The notes below the pieces were generated by a model. The model was not told the origin of the DNA. It did not search any database and was given only the letters and a program-made list of their open reading frames with translations. Shown in pieces: positions 11,167 through 22,508 of a stretch of DNA of 43,726 nt. The DNA lies in the NCBI GenBank assembly GCA_003427395.1, contig BFEA01000529.1:724274-767999 (forward strand), given 5' to 3'. Within the stretch, counting starts at the first letter, position 1. Each line of letters opens with the position of its first letter. Position numbers and translations under genes: made by a program. This DNA is from Chara braunii (Eukaryota > Streptophyta > Charophyceae > Charales > Characeae).

Positions 11167-13079
11167 TCATTCATACCCATACCATGATCAGGGAACCAAA
11201 CATAAATCGGATGGAGGAAAAGGATCAGGGAAGTCCGTCAAAGACCTTAATGGAATATCAAAGTCAACTTCGATCCAATTGTTAAAGAACAAGCAGTAAT
11301 TCCTTTGACACCCATCCTGGTCATTTTTTTGTGCTCCCTCCCATTTCACCTGCCCTAACCTCCCTCCCTAATCCCCCCCAAGCCAGCTTTGATTGAATAA
11401 TTTAATATGTTGCAATAGTTTTTTTTTCAATGTCAGATACTGTAATTTTTCTTTTAGAATTTCTTATTTGGTAATAATCTTTGTTTCAATATGTTGCTTA
11501 ATAGTTTTAGTAAATTTTGACCCATCCAAGCGTGCACCTTCCATTTCATAGGTACACCTACGTGTCCATATTGCCCAAATGACTGTTCTCCTTCCAACTA
11601 TGAACAAGTTTAATGCAAAGTCATCTCTCTGATCGGGATTTTAGGTTTCCAGGAGCAATGCCTTCCAATCCCATGGCCAGGGGAGGGATGTTTCCAATTG
11701 GTTTCAATTTCCAAATCCCGTCCCACCAATGCCATAGCCAAACTGATCCTGGGCATTGAAGGAAAATGTGCTCTAATGTTTCCGGTATTAACTGAAATGG
11801 GAAGACTGATTTACAGAACTTACACCAAAGATGAGTCATTCCTCTTTGTTCTAGTGAGGTTCTATCAATAATCCAATCATTTGTGGGGAGGCAACAGTGG
11901 GCAATTTGCCACTGCAAAGATGCTACCTTAGCTGGTCGAGATTTGGAGTGAAACCACTTAATTGATTGCAAAATTTAATATTTTTTGCTTACATTTAGAT
12001 GTTTCATCCATCGGGCTTCTATTCAGTCTTTTATGTTCACCTTAGGATGAAGCATCTTGTATGTAGATTTAACTGATAGTGTGTAACGTGACCTAGAGTA
12101 AGAACGCCTCCTTCCATCTGGACTAGACTAAGTCCACTTTACAGGATCAAGAGGTAAGTGAGAAATAGGTGTATCCGGTTTAAAGGTCAACCATTTATCT
12201 TTAATCTTTTAGACCATGATCCGAAATAGTTGGTCCACCTTGAACCACCCAGTATGCTCTTCTTCCCTAGGCTTAAGGAATCCATCTGCTTCCATATCAA
12301 AAATAAATAGGAGGACTCGGATCTCTTCATCAGTGAACACCTCAATTATATTCCCCACTATCCCCGGTTGTGCCATGATGAACACTCAGTCATTGGAAAT
12401 GAGCTTGGGTCCTTTCCGAAGAATTCTGACTCATTCTAAGGGGATTATGTCAATTACCTGTTCCAGGGATCCTTCATATGATGACAGTACCGCAAGCATT
12501 CCTGGAGGACCGAAGGATCAATCCAGTCTCTGTTCCCAGTACTCCAAATATCTTTGATGCGTATAACTTCTTTCTTAATCCACTCTTTCCATGGCGGATC
12601 TATGCAATTAAGGGTACAACCATGAGAGTCTCTGATAAATGTGTTGTTAAATAATGATTGTTGGCATACCTTTTCTCATCTCTCAAGGGCTATCTTATCA
12701 GGAAGGGGGAGTTTCCTCCAGGTTTTCATTAAGGAGATCCAAAAAGGGTCTCTGGAAAGATCTCTCATGGCTGCATGGCGGTCAGAGAGATCCTCCTGAT
12801 GAGGTTCTACTGAAGCACCCCTCGGAAGGGACTAGGATCGATTTTCTATCCACATGAAGGGGTTCACCTCCTCCGGGTGGGTAGTGCTAACCTCCTGATT
12901 TGTTCACAAGTCAAGTGACTCCACGGTGTCGAAGAATTAAATAAGAGACGTTTTGGTCATTGAATTTTTAAGGGTCATTGTCTGGGTTGCAGGATCAATG
13001 ATCCCAAGACCGCCTTTGGATTTTGGTTGGATTACAGATAACCATGTCACTCTGCTAATTGCATTTTCACATTCCCTCG
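11167..13079 (-). pseudogene. LINE ORF2 C-terminal region with zf-RVT finger
   Basis: Continues the RT fragment. The minus strand shows SVIQPKSKGGLGIIDPA near 12990-13040, then decayed linker. At 11621-11971 is an open zf-RVT segment (WFHSKSRPAKVASLQWQIAH, WCKFCKS, LEHIFLQCPGSVWLWHWWDG), the zinc-finger domain usual at the C-terminus of plant LINE ORF2. Farther on come VIWAIWTRRCTYEMEGAR, SWLGGD, GQVKWEG, TDFPDPFPPSDLCLVP and, after a stop, SWYGYE. A stop takes the place of the tryptophan in the VPWSW motif kept in the 8.1-kb fragment. Several frameshifts and stops make it a pseudogene. Confidence 0.85.
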
Positions 13080-13862
13080 TCATAAGAAGGCCGCTAATTG
13101 TCGTTGAAATATCTTAATAGTGGTTTTATTCAAGACCCATATTGTAGATTTGTACCAAATAGAAGCTAAAACCACGTTATTAATGGTTACTGTTTTTCCT
13201 AATAACGAAGTTTGTTTGTCCTTCCACAACTCTAATTTTGACTGAGCTTGTTGCACAATTCCAACGTTATTGGATATTGGTTTGCCTAATGCTGACATGG
13301 AAATCCCCAAAACTTTGATTGGCATCTCAGGTGGAAGCCATTTGATCTGAGGTTATTCCGAGGGTCTTACTCCTTGGTAGTGAATCCACCACCCCAGTGT
13401 TTAATTTCCCCAGTTTACTCTCATATCAGAAAGTTTACAAAATACATTCATAATCCGTTTAATTGCCTCTAGATTTTTCTGTGATGCGTCAATCATCAAA
13501 GAAAGGTCATCTGCGAACAAAGAGCAAACCGGGATAGCATCCTCTGGAATGGAAGAGATTTGAATACGTTTAATATGTTTATGTTGTCGAAGGTTAGCTG
13601 TCAGGGCTTCCATAATGATTACAAAAAGGAGCGGAGCAATTGGGTCACCCTGTCTCACTGAACTCTAAAGCGGAATAGGAGGGGCCACATTCCCAGTAAC
13701 CATAACTCTTGTTGTTGCATTCTTATGCAAGATTTTAACCCATCTCCTAAAGTTTTGACCAAAATACAATTTCTCTAGGCATTTGTCAAGGAAAAAACAA
13801 TCAATAGGATCATAGGTTTTTTCAAAATCTATAAAAATAAATGCAGCATTATGTTTGGATTG
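13080..13862 (-). pseudogene. LINE reverse transcriptase fragment
   Basis: This is the palm of a non-LTR reverse transcriptase, the enzyme that copies LINE RNA into DNA at a nicked target. From the 5' side, the minus strand encodes AAFIFIDFEKTYDPID (motif A region), then NVAPP and SVRQGDPIAPLLF (motif B region) and LFADDLSLMID (motif C, the FADD catalytic pair). A connection region follows with ALGKPISNN and KTVTINNVVLASIWYKS. The upstream catalytic region and all of the endonuclease are missing because the copy starts near 13862. A stop interrupts the frame just before SVRQGDP, and another ends the 13401-13658 frame. Confidence 0.85.
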
Positions 13863-14501
13863 ACAAGAGAGTTGGCACTCGCTCTCTCCCTCCTGCCAGC
13901 AGCTTGTCTCTAGTACCTACTCCAGCACCGGCGCCCTGGAGTAGTCGTCCAACAATCAAGCAGTGCAAGTGTTGTCATTGTGTGGTATGCCTCCTTTTGT
14001 GATAGTCTCCTCGAAGGGCTGAGATTTCTCAGTCTTTGTGGCCAAGATTTGCAAGCAGATGGACAGCCAACGACATCAAGCGAGTTATTGCGTCATTTTG
14101 CAGGGACTGGTCGGGAGGGAAACGAGAGGTCTGGGTAGCAAAGGTTGAGTGGAGTAGCGATTGAACTGAGGAACAGTAGTTGGACTCTGATTTTAGTAGG
14201 GACTGCCACGTAACCTTTAAGGATTGGACCAATATAGAACCCTCCTTCCCCTGGCGTCCCCCATCCGATTTCCCTGATCCCTTTGCCTGTCATGCGCTCG
14301 CCGTGACAGAAGTAGCGTCCTGATCCAATTTATCTCAAAAAAATCTCAAACATAGAAGAGGAGGTCGATAAGCCACCGTGACCCAGGTGCCCCCGGGAAG
14401 CCCATCAACCCTAGTTCTAGATTACTGGTAGCAGCTCAGCAAAGGCACAGCCAGGTAATGGCACAGGTGTTCATTGTACATAAATCATTGTCTGTTGTAC
14501 G
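13863..14501. other. Unassigned spacer
   Basis: Begins abruptly at the LINE truncation point with CT-rich sequence. No gene, tail or inverted repeat was recognised. Confidence 0.4.
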
Positions 14502-14557
14502 TTGGGCGCTGGACTCGTTTCCCAGCAGGTGATACTCCCCACTAATAGATTGGAGCA
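14502..14557 (+). mobile_element. Retroposon module, GGGACGCTGG family
   Basis: TTGGGCGCTGGACTCG, CCCAGCAGGTGATACTCCCC and AATAGATTGGAGCAG, without an A tail. Confidence 0.65.
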
Positions 14558-14706
14558 GTCGTCATCAGATCTGTTAGGGGAAGTTGCTCCTATCACTCCC
14601 GCTAACAAAATGGGACTGGTGGGCCTTGGAAGCTGGAAGCTTCTTGGAAACTGCACCGACCCTTTGGATGTGTGTGAGATCTGTTTTCTTTTCTGAAGAA
14701 AAGGGT

Positions 14707-14759
14707 TTCATCTATTCATGGGGAACAGCATGTGCTGGGAACCAGGCCCAGCGTCCCAT
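14707..14759 (-). mobile_element. Retroposon module, minus strand
   Basis: The reverse complement reads ATGGGACGCTGGGCCTGG, then CCCAGCACATGCTGTTCCCC. A decayed copy. Confidence 0.65.
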
Positions 14760-14844
14760 ATGAAATACACAACAAGATTGGAGCATTTGGAAAAACTTTC
14801 CCTGCCAGCATTGATTACCCTGGGTGCCAGGGGAGGGCCTGTAC

Positions 14845-14882
14845 CTGTCTCTTATACACATCTAGATGTGTATAAGAGACAG
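14845..14882. other. Nextera mate-pair junction adapter (artefact)
   Basis: Exact 38-bp CTGTCTCTTATACACATCT followed by its reverse complement: two Tn5 mosaic ends head to head, the known Nextera mate-pair circularisation junction. It is flanked by a 24-bp direct repeat (14812-14835 and 14883-14906), as expected if a junction read was assembled unclipped. It is not biological sequence. Confidence 0.97.
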
Positions 14883-14990
14883 TGATTACCCTGGGTGCCA
14901 GGGGAGTGACTGAACAGGGTGCCTATGAGAAAGCACTCGTGAGCAAAGCACTTGTGAGATCTAGTAGGTACGCTATGGCCTCCAAACGGG

Positions 14991-15017
14991 AAAAAAAAAA
15001 AAAAAAAAAAAAAAAAA
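14991..15017 (+). repeat. Poly(A) tract
   Basis: About 27 A after CCAAACGGG. Probably a retroposon tail, but the body is not recognisable. Confidence 0.5.
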
Positions 15018-16034
15018 GATTTGTTCTTGACTCCTGACTCTTGGTCTTTGTCTTTTTCCTTTTTTTTGTAACCCCCCTCAGAAAACTCCCATCCACCCTT
15101 CCTCTGATCAATTACCCTGGCGCACCCCCACCCCCTCGGTCCTACCCGAGTGTGGACCAGTCACGACCTTCACCCATCACCAACTCGGCTAGGCGACCTG
15201 ACCAGACAGCGGTTGCACGCACCCGGGCTGCATGGGGGGACCCCTACTTCCCCACTCAGCCCTGGTTGAAGCGGATGCCATGCCAGCCCTGTTGCACGGT
15301 TACTATGGGAACTAGGAGCGAACGTGCGACTACTAGCCTTTCCTGAAGGGGTTCAGACTCCATGTGTGTCCCCCAATCCGTATTGTTGTTATGACATGGG
15401 CCCCCGGTATATGAGTCGAACTATAGCCTAGTATCACGGGCCATGTCTAGCGGCCCCTCCCTAGCCAAGGTCTTCATGACATCCCCTCTAGAAGCCCAAG
15501 TTACCTACCTAGTGATCCTGTTGTTGTTGTTATTCTGAATGTTATTTGATTGGATGCCAGTCTGTCGGGATCCTAGCCTATGTTATCAGGAGGGTCTACG
15601 GTCCAGTCATCCATTATCTTACCTTGGTCATGAGCTAGATCCCTCTGTAGTTGTTATAGGGTTGTAAACAGCCCCTAGTCTCTGTCATTTGTATGTACTA
15701 GGCCACAATCCGCGCCATTACTTCCGTCATGAACTAGGGTTGCTATTAGACTTCTGTATTAGGATGGGACGCAGACAATCCTATCTTCGAGGATCCCCCT
15801 CAGACAGCTGCCCATTGCAGGTTCCCCAATGATCTCCTCCACCAGAGCCTATCTACAACACCCCTCCTACTGGGATCCCTAAGACAACCCCTATTGTAGG
15901 TCCCCCCCCGATATCCTCCATCAGAGTTCATCCCGACCAGCCATCACCCCATCGGACCTTTCCCCCCAAAAGCAGAGCCCTAAGCCTACCTGCATCCCTA
16001 CAATAGCCATGGAAGGTGCTCAACCCAGCCCAAA
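15018..16034. other. Unassigned region with a partial tandem duplication
   Basis: No gene was recognised. GGATCCCCCTCAGACAGC...CCTCCACCAGAG (about 15789-15846) is echoed by GGGATCCCTAAGACAACC...CCTCCATCAGAG (about 15879-15935), a decayed ~88-bp tandem duplication. Confidence 0.45.
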
Positions 16035-16236
16035 CAGATTCGAACCCGCAACCTCGACGAGACAGCACCTTAGCTTTGAGCTACTATAACACCTAGACTG
16101 GAGGACCGGAGGACAAGTATGTGGGGTGCCAAACTAGCACCAGCCAATCATGCGATGGGGGGACTCAGGGCCGACGAAATCGAACCTGCAACCTCCCCGT
16201 GCAATGCCAGAGCTCTGCCCACTGAGCTACCACATA
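16035..16236 (-). mobile_element. Dimeric tRNA-derived SINE, copy 1
   Basis: On the minus strand a first tRNA-like unit (about 16236-16168) shows an A box GTAGCTCAGTGGGCAGAGC and a B-box-like GGTTCGATTTC. A ~60-bp body (GATTGGCTGGTGC, CACCCCACATACTTGTCC) follows, then a second tRNA-like unit (about 16100-16035; TAGTAGCTCAAAGCTAAG, GGTTCGAATCTG). The same order appears at 25.64-25.86 kb, so this is a composite element rather than two chance neighbours. Box matches are good in unit 1 and weaker in unit 2. Confidence 0.75.
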
Positions 16237-16277
16237 ATTTCTTACCAACTTGTTGGCTCCTGACTCTTTGACATCTA

Positions 16278-17220
16278 TAGTTACTGATCAACATGCGTCT
16301 AGGGAATCAGGCCCCGCAGTGCACGCACAGCCTCGAACCAGCGCCCTCAGCCACAAGGACAAAGTCTCGTAACCACTACAACCCTTGGAGGTGTTATAAA
16401 AACTGGATTCGTACCGGTCGTGATATCCAGCCAACCCCCAAGGTTGTAGCGTCCTTGAACTCACACAACACCACACCACGGACAAGGCAATAGCACACAC
16501 TCTGCTTGGACAGCGCGCGACCCGCCACCGCTACTTAACCCAGTCACTCCAAGGTGGGCCAACTTGCCCCACAACAGTTACTGCTCAACGTACGTCTGGG
16601 GCATCAGGGCCCGCCGTGCACGCATGCCCTCAAACCGGCACCCTCAGCCACAAGAACAGTCTCGTAACCACTACAACCCTCGGAGGTGTTATAAAAATTG
16701 GATCCCTACAGGTCGTGGTATTCAGCCCACCCCCAGGGTTGTAGCGTCCTTGCACTCGTACCACACACACAACACCACACCACGGACGCGACAATCAACA
16801 TACACTCAGCTCGGACAGCACGAGACCCACCACCGCTACTTCACCCGATCACTCCAAGGCGGGCCAAGTTGCCCGCGGGTTTCACGAGCGCCTCACATTA
16901 GTTATTGATCAACGTAGTTCCAGGGCATCAGGCCCCGCCATGCACGCACGGCCTCGAACTGGCACCCTCAGCCACAGAAACGAAGTCTCATAACCTCCAC
17001 AACCCTTGGAGGTGTTATAAAAACTGGATCCATACCGGTTGTGATATGCAGCCCAACCCCAAGGTTGCGGCGTCCTTGAACTCACACCACACACATAACA
17101 CCACACCAAAGACACGACACTGAACACACACTCCGCTCGGACAGCGCGCGACCCACCACCACTACTTAACCCAAACGTTCCAAGGCGGGCCAACTGTCCG
17201 CGGGCTGTGCCCATGTTAGT
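16278..17220 (-). repeat. Three tandem ~300-325-bp units with tRNA-like segment
   Basis: Units start at about 16278, 16574 and 16899 with TAGTTACTGATCAACATGCG-like sequence and run through GGAGGTGTTATAAAAA, a CACACAACACCACACCA stretch and CCAAGGCGGGCCAACT-like ends. In reverse complement each carries a tRNA-like part (GTAGTGGTTACGAG...GGCTGAGGGCGCTGGTTCGAG). Copies differ by point changes and small gaps, so this is real ancient duplication, not an assembly echo. Open frames inside are chance. Confidence 0.8.
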
Positions 17221-19553
17221 CATGAATGTTATCATGAGGGTTTTCTTTCGACATCTAGTGCCCCTCGGTGCGTCTATTTGACTCTTGACTCGACGCCTAC
17301 CAACCTAAGGACTTCTTGGTGCCTCGGCAGAGGTGGTGGGTGTGGCATTCGGTCCAAAAACTTGCATAGACTAGAAGTCACAACCCTAGATTGTTTCTGT
17401 GCAGATCTTAAACATGGTTCGTTACACTCTCGCGATCACAATTTTGAGTTTCATTGTAGAAATTTATTTTTCTATATATAAAAGGTTACTTGGGTTCGGA
17501 CCAGGATAGGGGGCACTTTGACGCTCAACCATTGAGAGTATCCCATTCAGGTGATGGTTGGAGAGGCTCTCCTTGTGCGGGAACCCAACGAGTTACACAG
17601 TCACCAACTACTCACCTTCCTGCCATAGCAACCCTCATGTGACCTCTCTCTATGGTAATTATATAACGTGGTCACCCCAGTTGTCCCAGATTAGCCCGAC
17701 CAGGCCAGGTCTGGGCAAAGACCCGGTCAAGGTCCAGGCTCGTCCCAACGCAAAAAAAAAAAAAAAAAAAAAAAAACAACAACACTATGTCATGCGGAAT
17801 TATAAATCAAACAACGTTTAGTTGAGGGTCACCCCAAAATTCGTTATGGAATCCAAATAAAAATTATATCATACCCCTTGAAACCCCTTCCGACCCCCTT
17901 CGAGCCCTTTTGAACCCACTTATACCCTATAGACACCCTTTGGTCGGGCGAGACATCACCAAATTCAAAGATAAGATTAGATTTGGGTACATCTCAATGG
18001 GCACAAAATTGTTGCACTACCAAAAAAAGAAAAAACAAATTGACACCCCTTCTAGTGTCATCCGGGTAGGTCGGGTGGATCGCCCCCCACGAAGGTTTGC
18101 CCAGGCAGCCTGCCCATGCAGTTTGGGGCGGACAATCCTGGTAACATCGTTCCGTACGTATTTTTTTCCTTACTATTCTCACTTCATCGTCCCTATTTTT
18201 TTCCCATATCATTTTTACTCCACAGTTTCATTCAATACCTTTCAATTCAATATTTGGATACCCATATGGTATTCGTTACTACCCATCTATCTTATCTGTT
18301 ACTCCTAACCATGGTCGTTATTTATAGGTTCGCTCTCTCTCTCTCTGAAAGTCACGTATACATGCATAGGTCCCTCCATCATTCCCTACTAGTGTATCTG
18401 TCCTATCTTTATCCCAATACTTGTTACCTCCAACAGCATCATGTGAATCGCATAAGGTGTATTCATGCCTATGGAGTACACGTAAACCCAGTTGGGTCCC
18501 TAAATGTAGAAAGATATTTTTTATCAGCTATAACTTCCTTGATTCCTTTTAAGACTCATTCAGAACTTATAGTAATATTTGCAACAGTGGGAATTTGTTT
18601 TTTTCTTGCTAAACCATATGTTTTTTTTTTAGGTTAAGACTTGAATTTTATCTTATACAGTTATACTGCTTTTCAAGTTTTCTCATCCATCTTTAGGGAA
18701 AAACTCATCCTTTGGGATTCTTTCAACCTTGTACCCATGTGTATAAACAATTGTATTATAGCTCAATGACTAAGGAAATCATCGCCTTTTGTGTAAGATA
18801 GATGTTTAGATGCATGAAAGATTGGATGCGTTTTGCGACATAATGATATATAGTAGGGTTCATCCTAATTTCAAAGTGCTCTAAGAAGTCTCGTTCAAAC
18901 AAAGTAGACATGTAATAGTTTTTAAGCCACTAGTATCTTTCCCCAATTGAAAATCAAATATGCGTCGGTATATTCGGAAACCAAACGGGATTGGGTCACC
19001 GTTGATAAATGTCATCGGCGACCTGTTTTTCATGTCAAACTTTTTTTCTGCCAACAACCAATATATGGGAAAGGTATCGGTGGTTTAATTTAAAAACCCT
19101 CTTCTATTAGACTTGATTTGAACTAGGTCTCTTTCCTAAAACTGAAAATATTGTTTGTATTTGTTTGTTTGCTCAATCATGTGTTTGGACTTTCTTTATA
19201 TTCTCCTTCACCTATTAGGATATCATGCTTATAAAAAAATGCAACTTTAGGTTTCAAGTGGTTACCTTTAAACCTGATCTCATATCAAGGTATTTATAGG
19301 TCTCCTAGATTGTCGATTTTTGTATAGTGCATTACAGTGAGTCGTAATTGTGTAAAGTTGGAAATCAATTTTTTATGCACACTTTCTATGTTAGGTAAAT
19401 TCTCATTTACTATTAGTTTATTTTATCAAGACTGATGTACATTTGGACAAGCTGTTAGCACCGACTTATTTGTTTTCTCGATTTGTTTTACATTTAGATT
19501 GGAAATGGTGATGAAAACATATATTTTCAATCACCCCACAAAGACTCCAGTGT
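17221..19553. other. Unassigned AT-rich region
   Basis: Includes a poly(A) tract at about 17752-17776. The frames at 17910-18308 and 18116-18637 are low-complexity, aromatic-rich and match no known family. No RNA genes or terminal repeats were found. Confidence 0.4.
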
Positions 19554-19598
19554 ATTGGTGGGGAGTGTCACCTGATGGAAACCAGGTTCGGCGTCTCT
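19554..19598 (-). mobile_element. Retroposon module fragment, minus strand
   Basis: The reverse complement reads GACGCCGAACCTGGTTTCC, then CAGGTGACACTCCCCACCAATA. A decayed copy. Confidence 0.65.
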
Positions 19599-20373
19599 CA
19601 CATAAATTCAATAAAGAATCAATCATGACCATTGGTTTCTAAATATCTCTCCGATGATACGGTTAGTTGAGTTTCATAGACTTCTATTAGTTATTTCGTA
19701 CACGTTTATCTCAAACGAGGACAATGGTCTTTGAATATCCATATTTAAAGATCTAATGCAGTTGAAATTTCTTAATGGTTGTTTTTATATTCATTTCAAC
19801 GGGTAGTGGAATAAGCATAGGATCCTTCAAAAATTTGTCGACTTGGTTGTTGTCATTTTTTATCATGACATTCTTTTATGATTACACTCGTAGTCGTCCC
19901 TCCATTAAGGATACAAATCATTTATTGTTCTTCGTTTGTCACGGTTTGTGTAAAATAATATGTAATTAGTCATGCTATACTCAAGGAAGTGTTCGGGGTT
20001 CTTTTGGATAGTCCATAATATTATATCTCACACTGTACTTTTTGGATAATTAACTTTATTTTTCATTTAGTCTACTTCCAATATCTAGGTAAGTGAGTAC
20101 TGCTCAAAATAAATTATTTTTACAAGGGAGTGCATCTTGTACCTAGAGGTCGGATACCAAGCATATGACAGTCTCTTCAGCAGTTTGCCCAGTGTCCCTT
20201 ATAAACCTCAATAATTTGGAAAACATTTAGATAATTACTGAAGTCATTACATAAAAATATTTATGTTGATAATCAAATTATCATTCCGCCTAACTTTTAA
20301 GTTTTTAATGGCGATCTTATTTGTATTCAACAAATTTGTAAGTCAACCATCAAATAAAATATAAGATATAACC
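19599..20373. other. Unassigned AT-rich region
   Basis: No coding, RNA or repeat signal was recognised. The 64-codon frame at 19775-19969 is judged to be chance. Confidence 0.35.
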
Positions 20374-20416
20374 TAAGCTACCAGAATGGTCCGGGACCAC
20401 TTACCCGATTGGGCAG

Positions 20417-20456
<40 letters not shown>

Positions 20457-20653
20457 GGATTGTAATGTGACATTGATGCAAAAGTTGTTCAGTTTATTTG
20501 TCTACATAACATAGTTTGTTTTTAGGAGTTTTAGAATTTTTTGGATTTTTTGGATTTTTTGGATTTTGTTTTTTTCTAAGACCTCCCGAGATCGTTGCAC
20601 GGTCGGGCTGCCCTGGAAAATAAGGTGATCTAAGCGGCCCGGACGGTAGCCTA
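20374..20653. mobile_element. TIR element, TAGGCTACC family, copy A
   Basis: Ends are TAAGCTACCAGAATGGTCC and, in reverse complement, TAGGCTACCGTCCGGGCCG. The interior holds a 34-A run (20417-20450), GCAAAAGTTGTTCAG and CTACATAACATAGT, both shared with copy C, plus a GGATTTTTT minirepeat. There is no transposase, so it is a MITE-like element. The superfamily cannot be assigned. Confidence 0.7.
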
Positions 20654-20720
20654 AAATTTAACCAAATTAAAAAAAAACGAATCATCTCATTTATGAGCCT
20701 AAAAAAATTCGGTTTCCATC

Positions 20721-21313
20721 TAGGCTACCAGAGTAGCCCGAGGTCTCTTGCCCGGCCCGGCCAAAAATAATAAACAAAAATAAGAACAAAAATAACTTCT
20801 TCTTTTTTTTTTTCTAGGCTACCAGAGTGGCCTAGGGTCAATTGCCCGGCCGGGCCAAAAATATTATAAAAATAAAAATAAAAATAAAATATTTTAAAAT
20901 TTTATTTTACATTTTAAATTTGGTAAAGAATTTCGATGTGACCCTGAGGCAAAAGTTGTTCAGTTTTTTTTCTACATAACATAGTATTTTTTTCGTATTT
21001 TTTTGAGTTTTTTATTTTTTTGTTGGGACCTTCCCTTGTTGGCCACCCGAGACCCGGGCGGCCCGGCTGGTAGCCTAGTTTTTTTTATTTTTTTTTATTT
21101 TTTTTTATTTTTTTTACTAGTGGCCCAGAAAAAATAATTTAATATCGTGTGGTCCGATGGACCACGGATTAGATATTAAACTGTTCATTTTTCTGCATAA
21201 CATAGTTTGTTTATGATTTTGGGGATTTATTTTATTTTATTTTTTTTTGGGACCTTCTCTGATCCTCGCACGGACTGGCCACCCGGGACCCGAGCGGCCC
21301 GGCTGGTAGCCTA
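20721..21313. mobile_element. TIR element, TAGGCTACC family, outer element split by copy C
   Basis: The left end is TAGGCTACCAGAGTAGCCC at 20721 and the right end (reverse complement) is TAGGCTACCAGCCGGGCCGC at 21313. If 20815-21077 is a later insertion, the outer element is about 330 bp. Its inner part has CTGCATAACATAGTTTG like the other copies. A decayed extra end (CTAGTGGCCCAG) sits near 21116, so other arrangements are possible. Confidence 0.5.
20815..21077. mobile_element. TIR element, TAGGCTACC family, copy C
   Basis: 263 bp. The left end is TAGGCTACCAGAGTGGCC and the right end in reverse complement is TAGGCTACCAGCCGGGCCGC. The interior GATGTGACCCTGAGGCAAAA and CTACATAACATAGT match copy A. 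Confidence 0.7.
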
Positions 21314-22363
21314 GGTTTCCATACTATATAGATTCAAATGTTTTTTATTAAAATCAACCAACCGGCAAGCGGTCAATAGGACACTAACCCCACCCAAGCA
21401 TCTGGGGGGAAAAGTGGATGAACGCATATATAAATAAAATAAGTTGTTTGTTTTGTTGTGGCGGCATTGACTCTTTTAAGTGAGTTGCATAGAGCAATGA
21501 CCTTCTAAGTTGAAGGCCACATGTACCAGTAATTTAACATGATTTTTTTCTTTCATCTATGTCACTTTGACTTTTTTTTTATTTTGTAATCTTATTGGCA
21601 TGATTCCTTATCGTTTTACAGTGACAAATCATTTTATAGTCTTTCATTATCTCTTTTTATTGGGGTTACTATAATGGGATTTCAAACTCATGAACTTCAT
21701 TTTTCGAGTTTTCATTATCTCAAGGCATACCTTTGCCACTAACACCTTTTTTAGTACTTCTTAAACTAATTTCTTATTGTTTTTGTGCACTAAGTCCGTT
21801 CAAATTATGTAGGATGTTGAACTGTTAAGTATCTTGAAGACTTGATAGAAAAGTAGCAGTCCTTAGAAAGGTCCACGAATTCAAGAGAAATGAAATGATT
21901 GAATGAATACAAGTTGGAGCTAATACCCAAGGCATCAAAGATGCATTTTCTACAATATCTCAAAATCACTACCCGCTCTAACCTAGCTCATGATAAGTCC
22001 ACAGGATTAGAAATTCTAAGAAATTTTCAACAATTTTTTGTTACTTTTAGGAATTTTAAAAATTGAAGGATCTAATGAAAATTAACGACCGCCTCAATTT
22101 ATTTTAAAAAAAATGGGAATTTTTTGTCTATTACAAAGAAAGAAAAAAAATATGTCACGCCTACTAAAACACCATTCAACCCGTTCACTCCTCCGGTAAG
22201 ACTTAGCCCTCACGAACAACGATCTCATGAGTCGCTGACCCTCCAGCCATCCGGATGCCACAATAGCGCTCTCAAGACGCGAGATCATCTATTTAACTTG
22301 TCAGACGATTTAGATTGAGTTTTCAACCATCGCAAGGTTTCATGATCTAAGTAAGGTTCTTGT
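21314..22363. other. Unassigned AT-rich region
   Basis: No gene, RNA gene or inverted repeat was recognised. Confidence 0.35.
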
Positions 22364-22508
22364 CACACCACTATCGAAACGAGAAAGAACGAATGCATCT
22401 TTCACAAAAAGTGGTAAGATGCATCAGTTGCTATGAATAGTAACGGATGCATCTTGCCACATTTTAAGGAAGATGCATTCGTACTTTTCTCGTTTCGATA
22501 GTGGTGTG
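22364..22508. mobile_element. 145-bp foldback MITE
   Basis: Almost the whole element is an inverted repeat. CACACCACTATCGAAACGAG at the left is matched by CTCGTTTCGATAGTGGTGTG at the right. Inner arms (GAATGCATCTTTC / GAAGATGCATTC, AAGATGCATC / GATGCATCTT) pair around GCTATGAATAGTAAC. No target duplication is certain. Confidence 0.85.

Larger units (their letters stand above)
10993..13862 (-). mobile_element. 5'-truncated, decayed L1-type LINE
   Basis: A minus-strand LINE that begins inside the reverse transcriptase at about 13862 and runs through the RT connection, the zf-RVT zinc finger and the conserved C-terminus to a stop at 11167-11169. A 3' UTR follows, ending in a short A tract (T8 on the plus strand at about 10993). 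Frames change and stops interrupt it repeatedly, so it encodes nothing functional. It is clearly related to the larger LINE at 30-39 kb (same order, similar zf-RVT and C-terminal motifs) but diverged and probably older. No target duplication was identified. Confidence 0.85.

Noticed and set aside
16160-16240. Functional tRNA gene on the minus strand
   Set aside because: A box is good, but the anticodon and T arms do not pair properly. It is followed by a repeated body seen again at 25.8 kb, so it is a SINE head.
18116-18637. 173-codon aromatic-rich frame that could look like a membrane protein
   Set aside because: AT-rich low-complexity sequence gives hydrophobic residues by chance. There is no conserved pattern and a second frame overlaps it.
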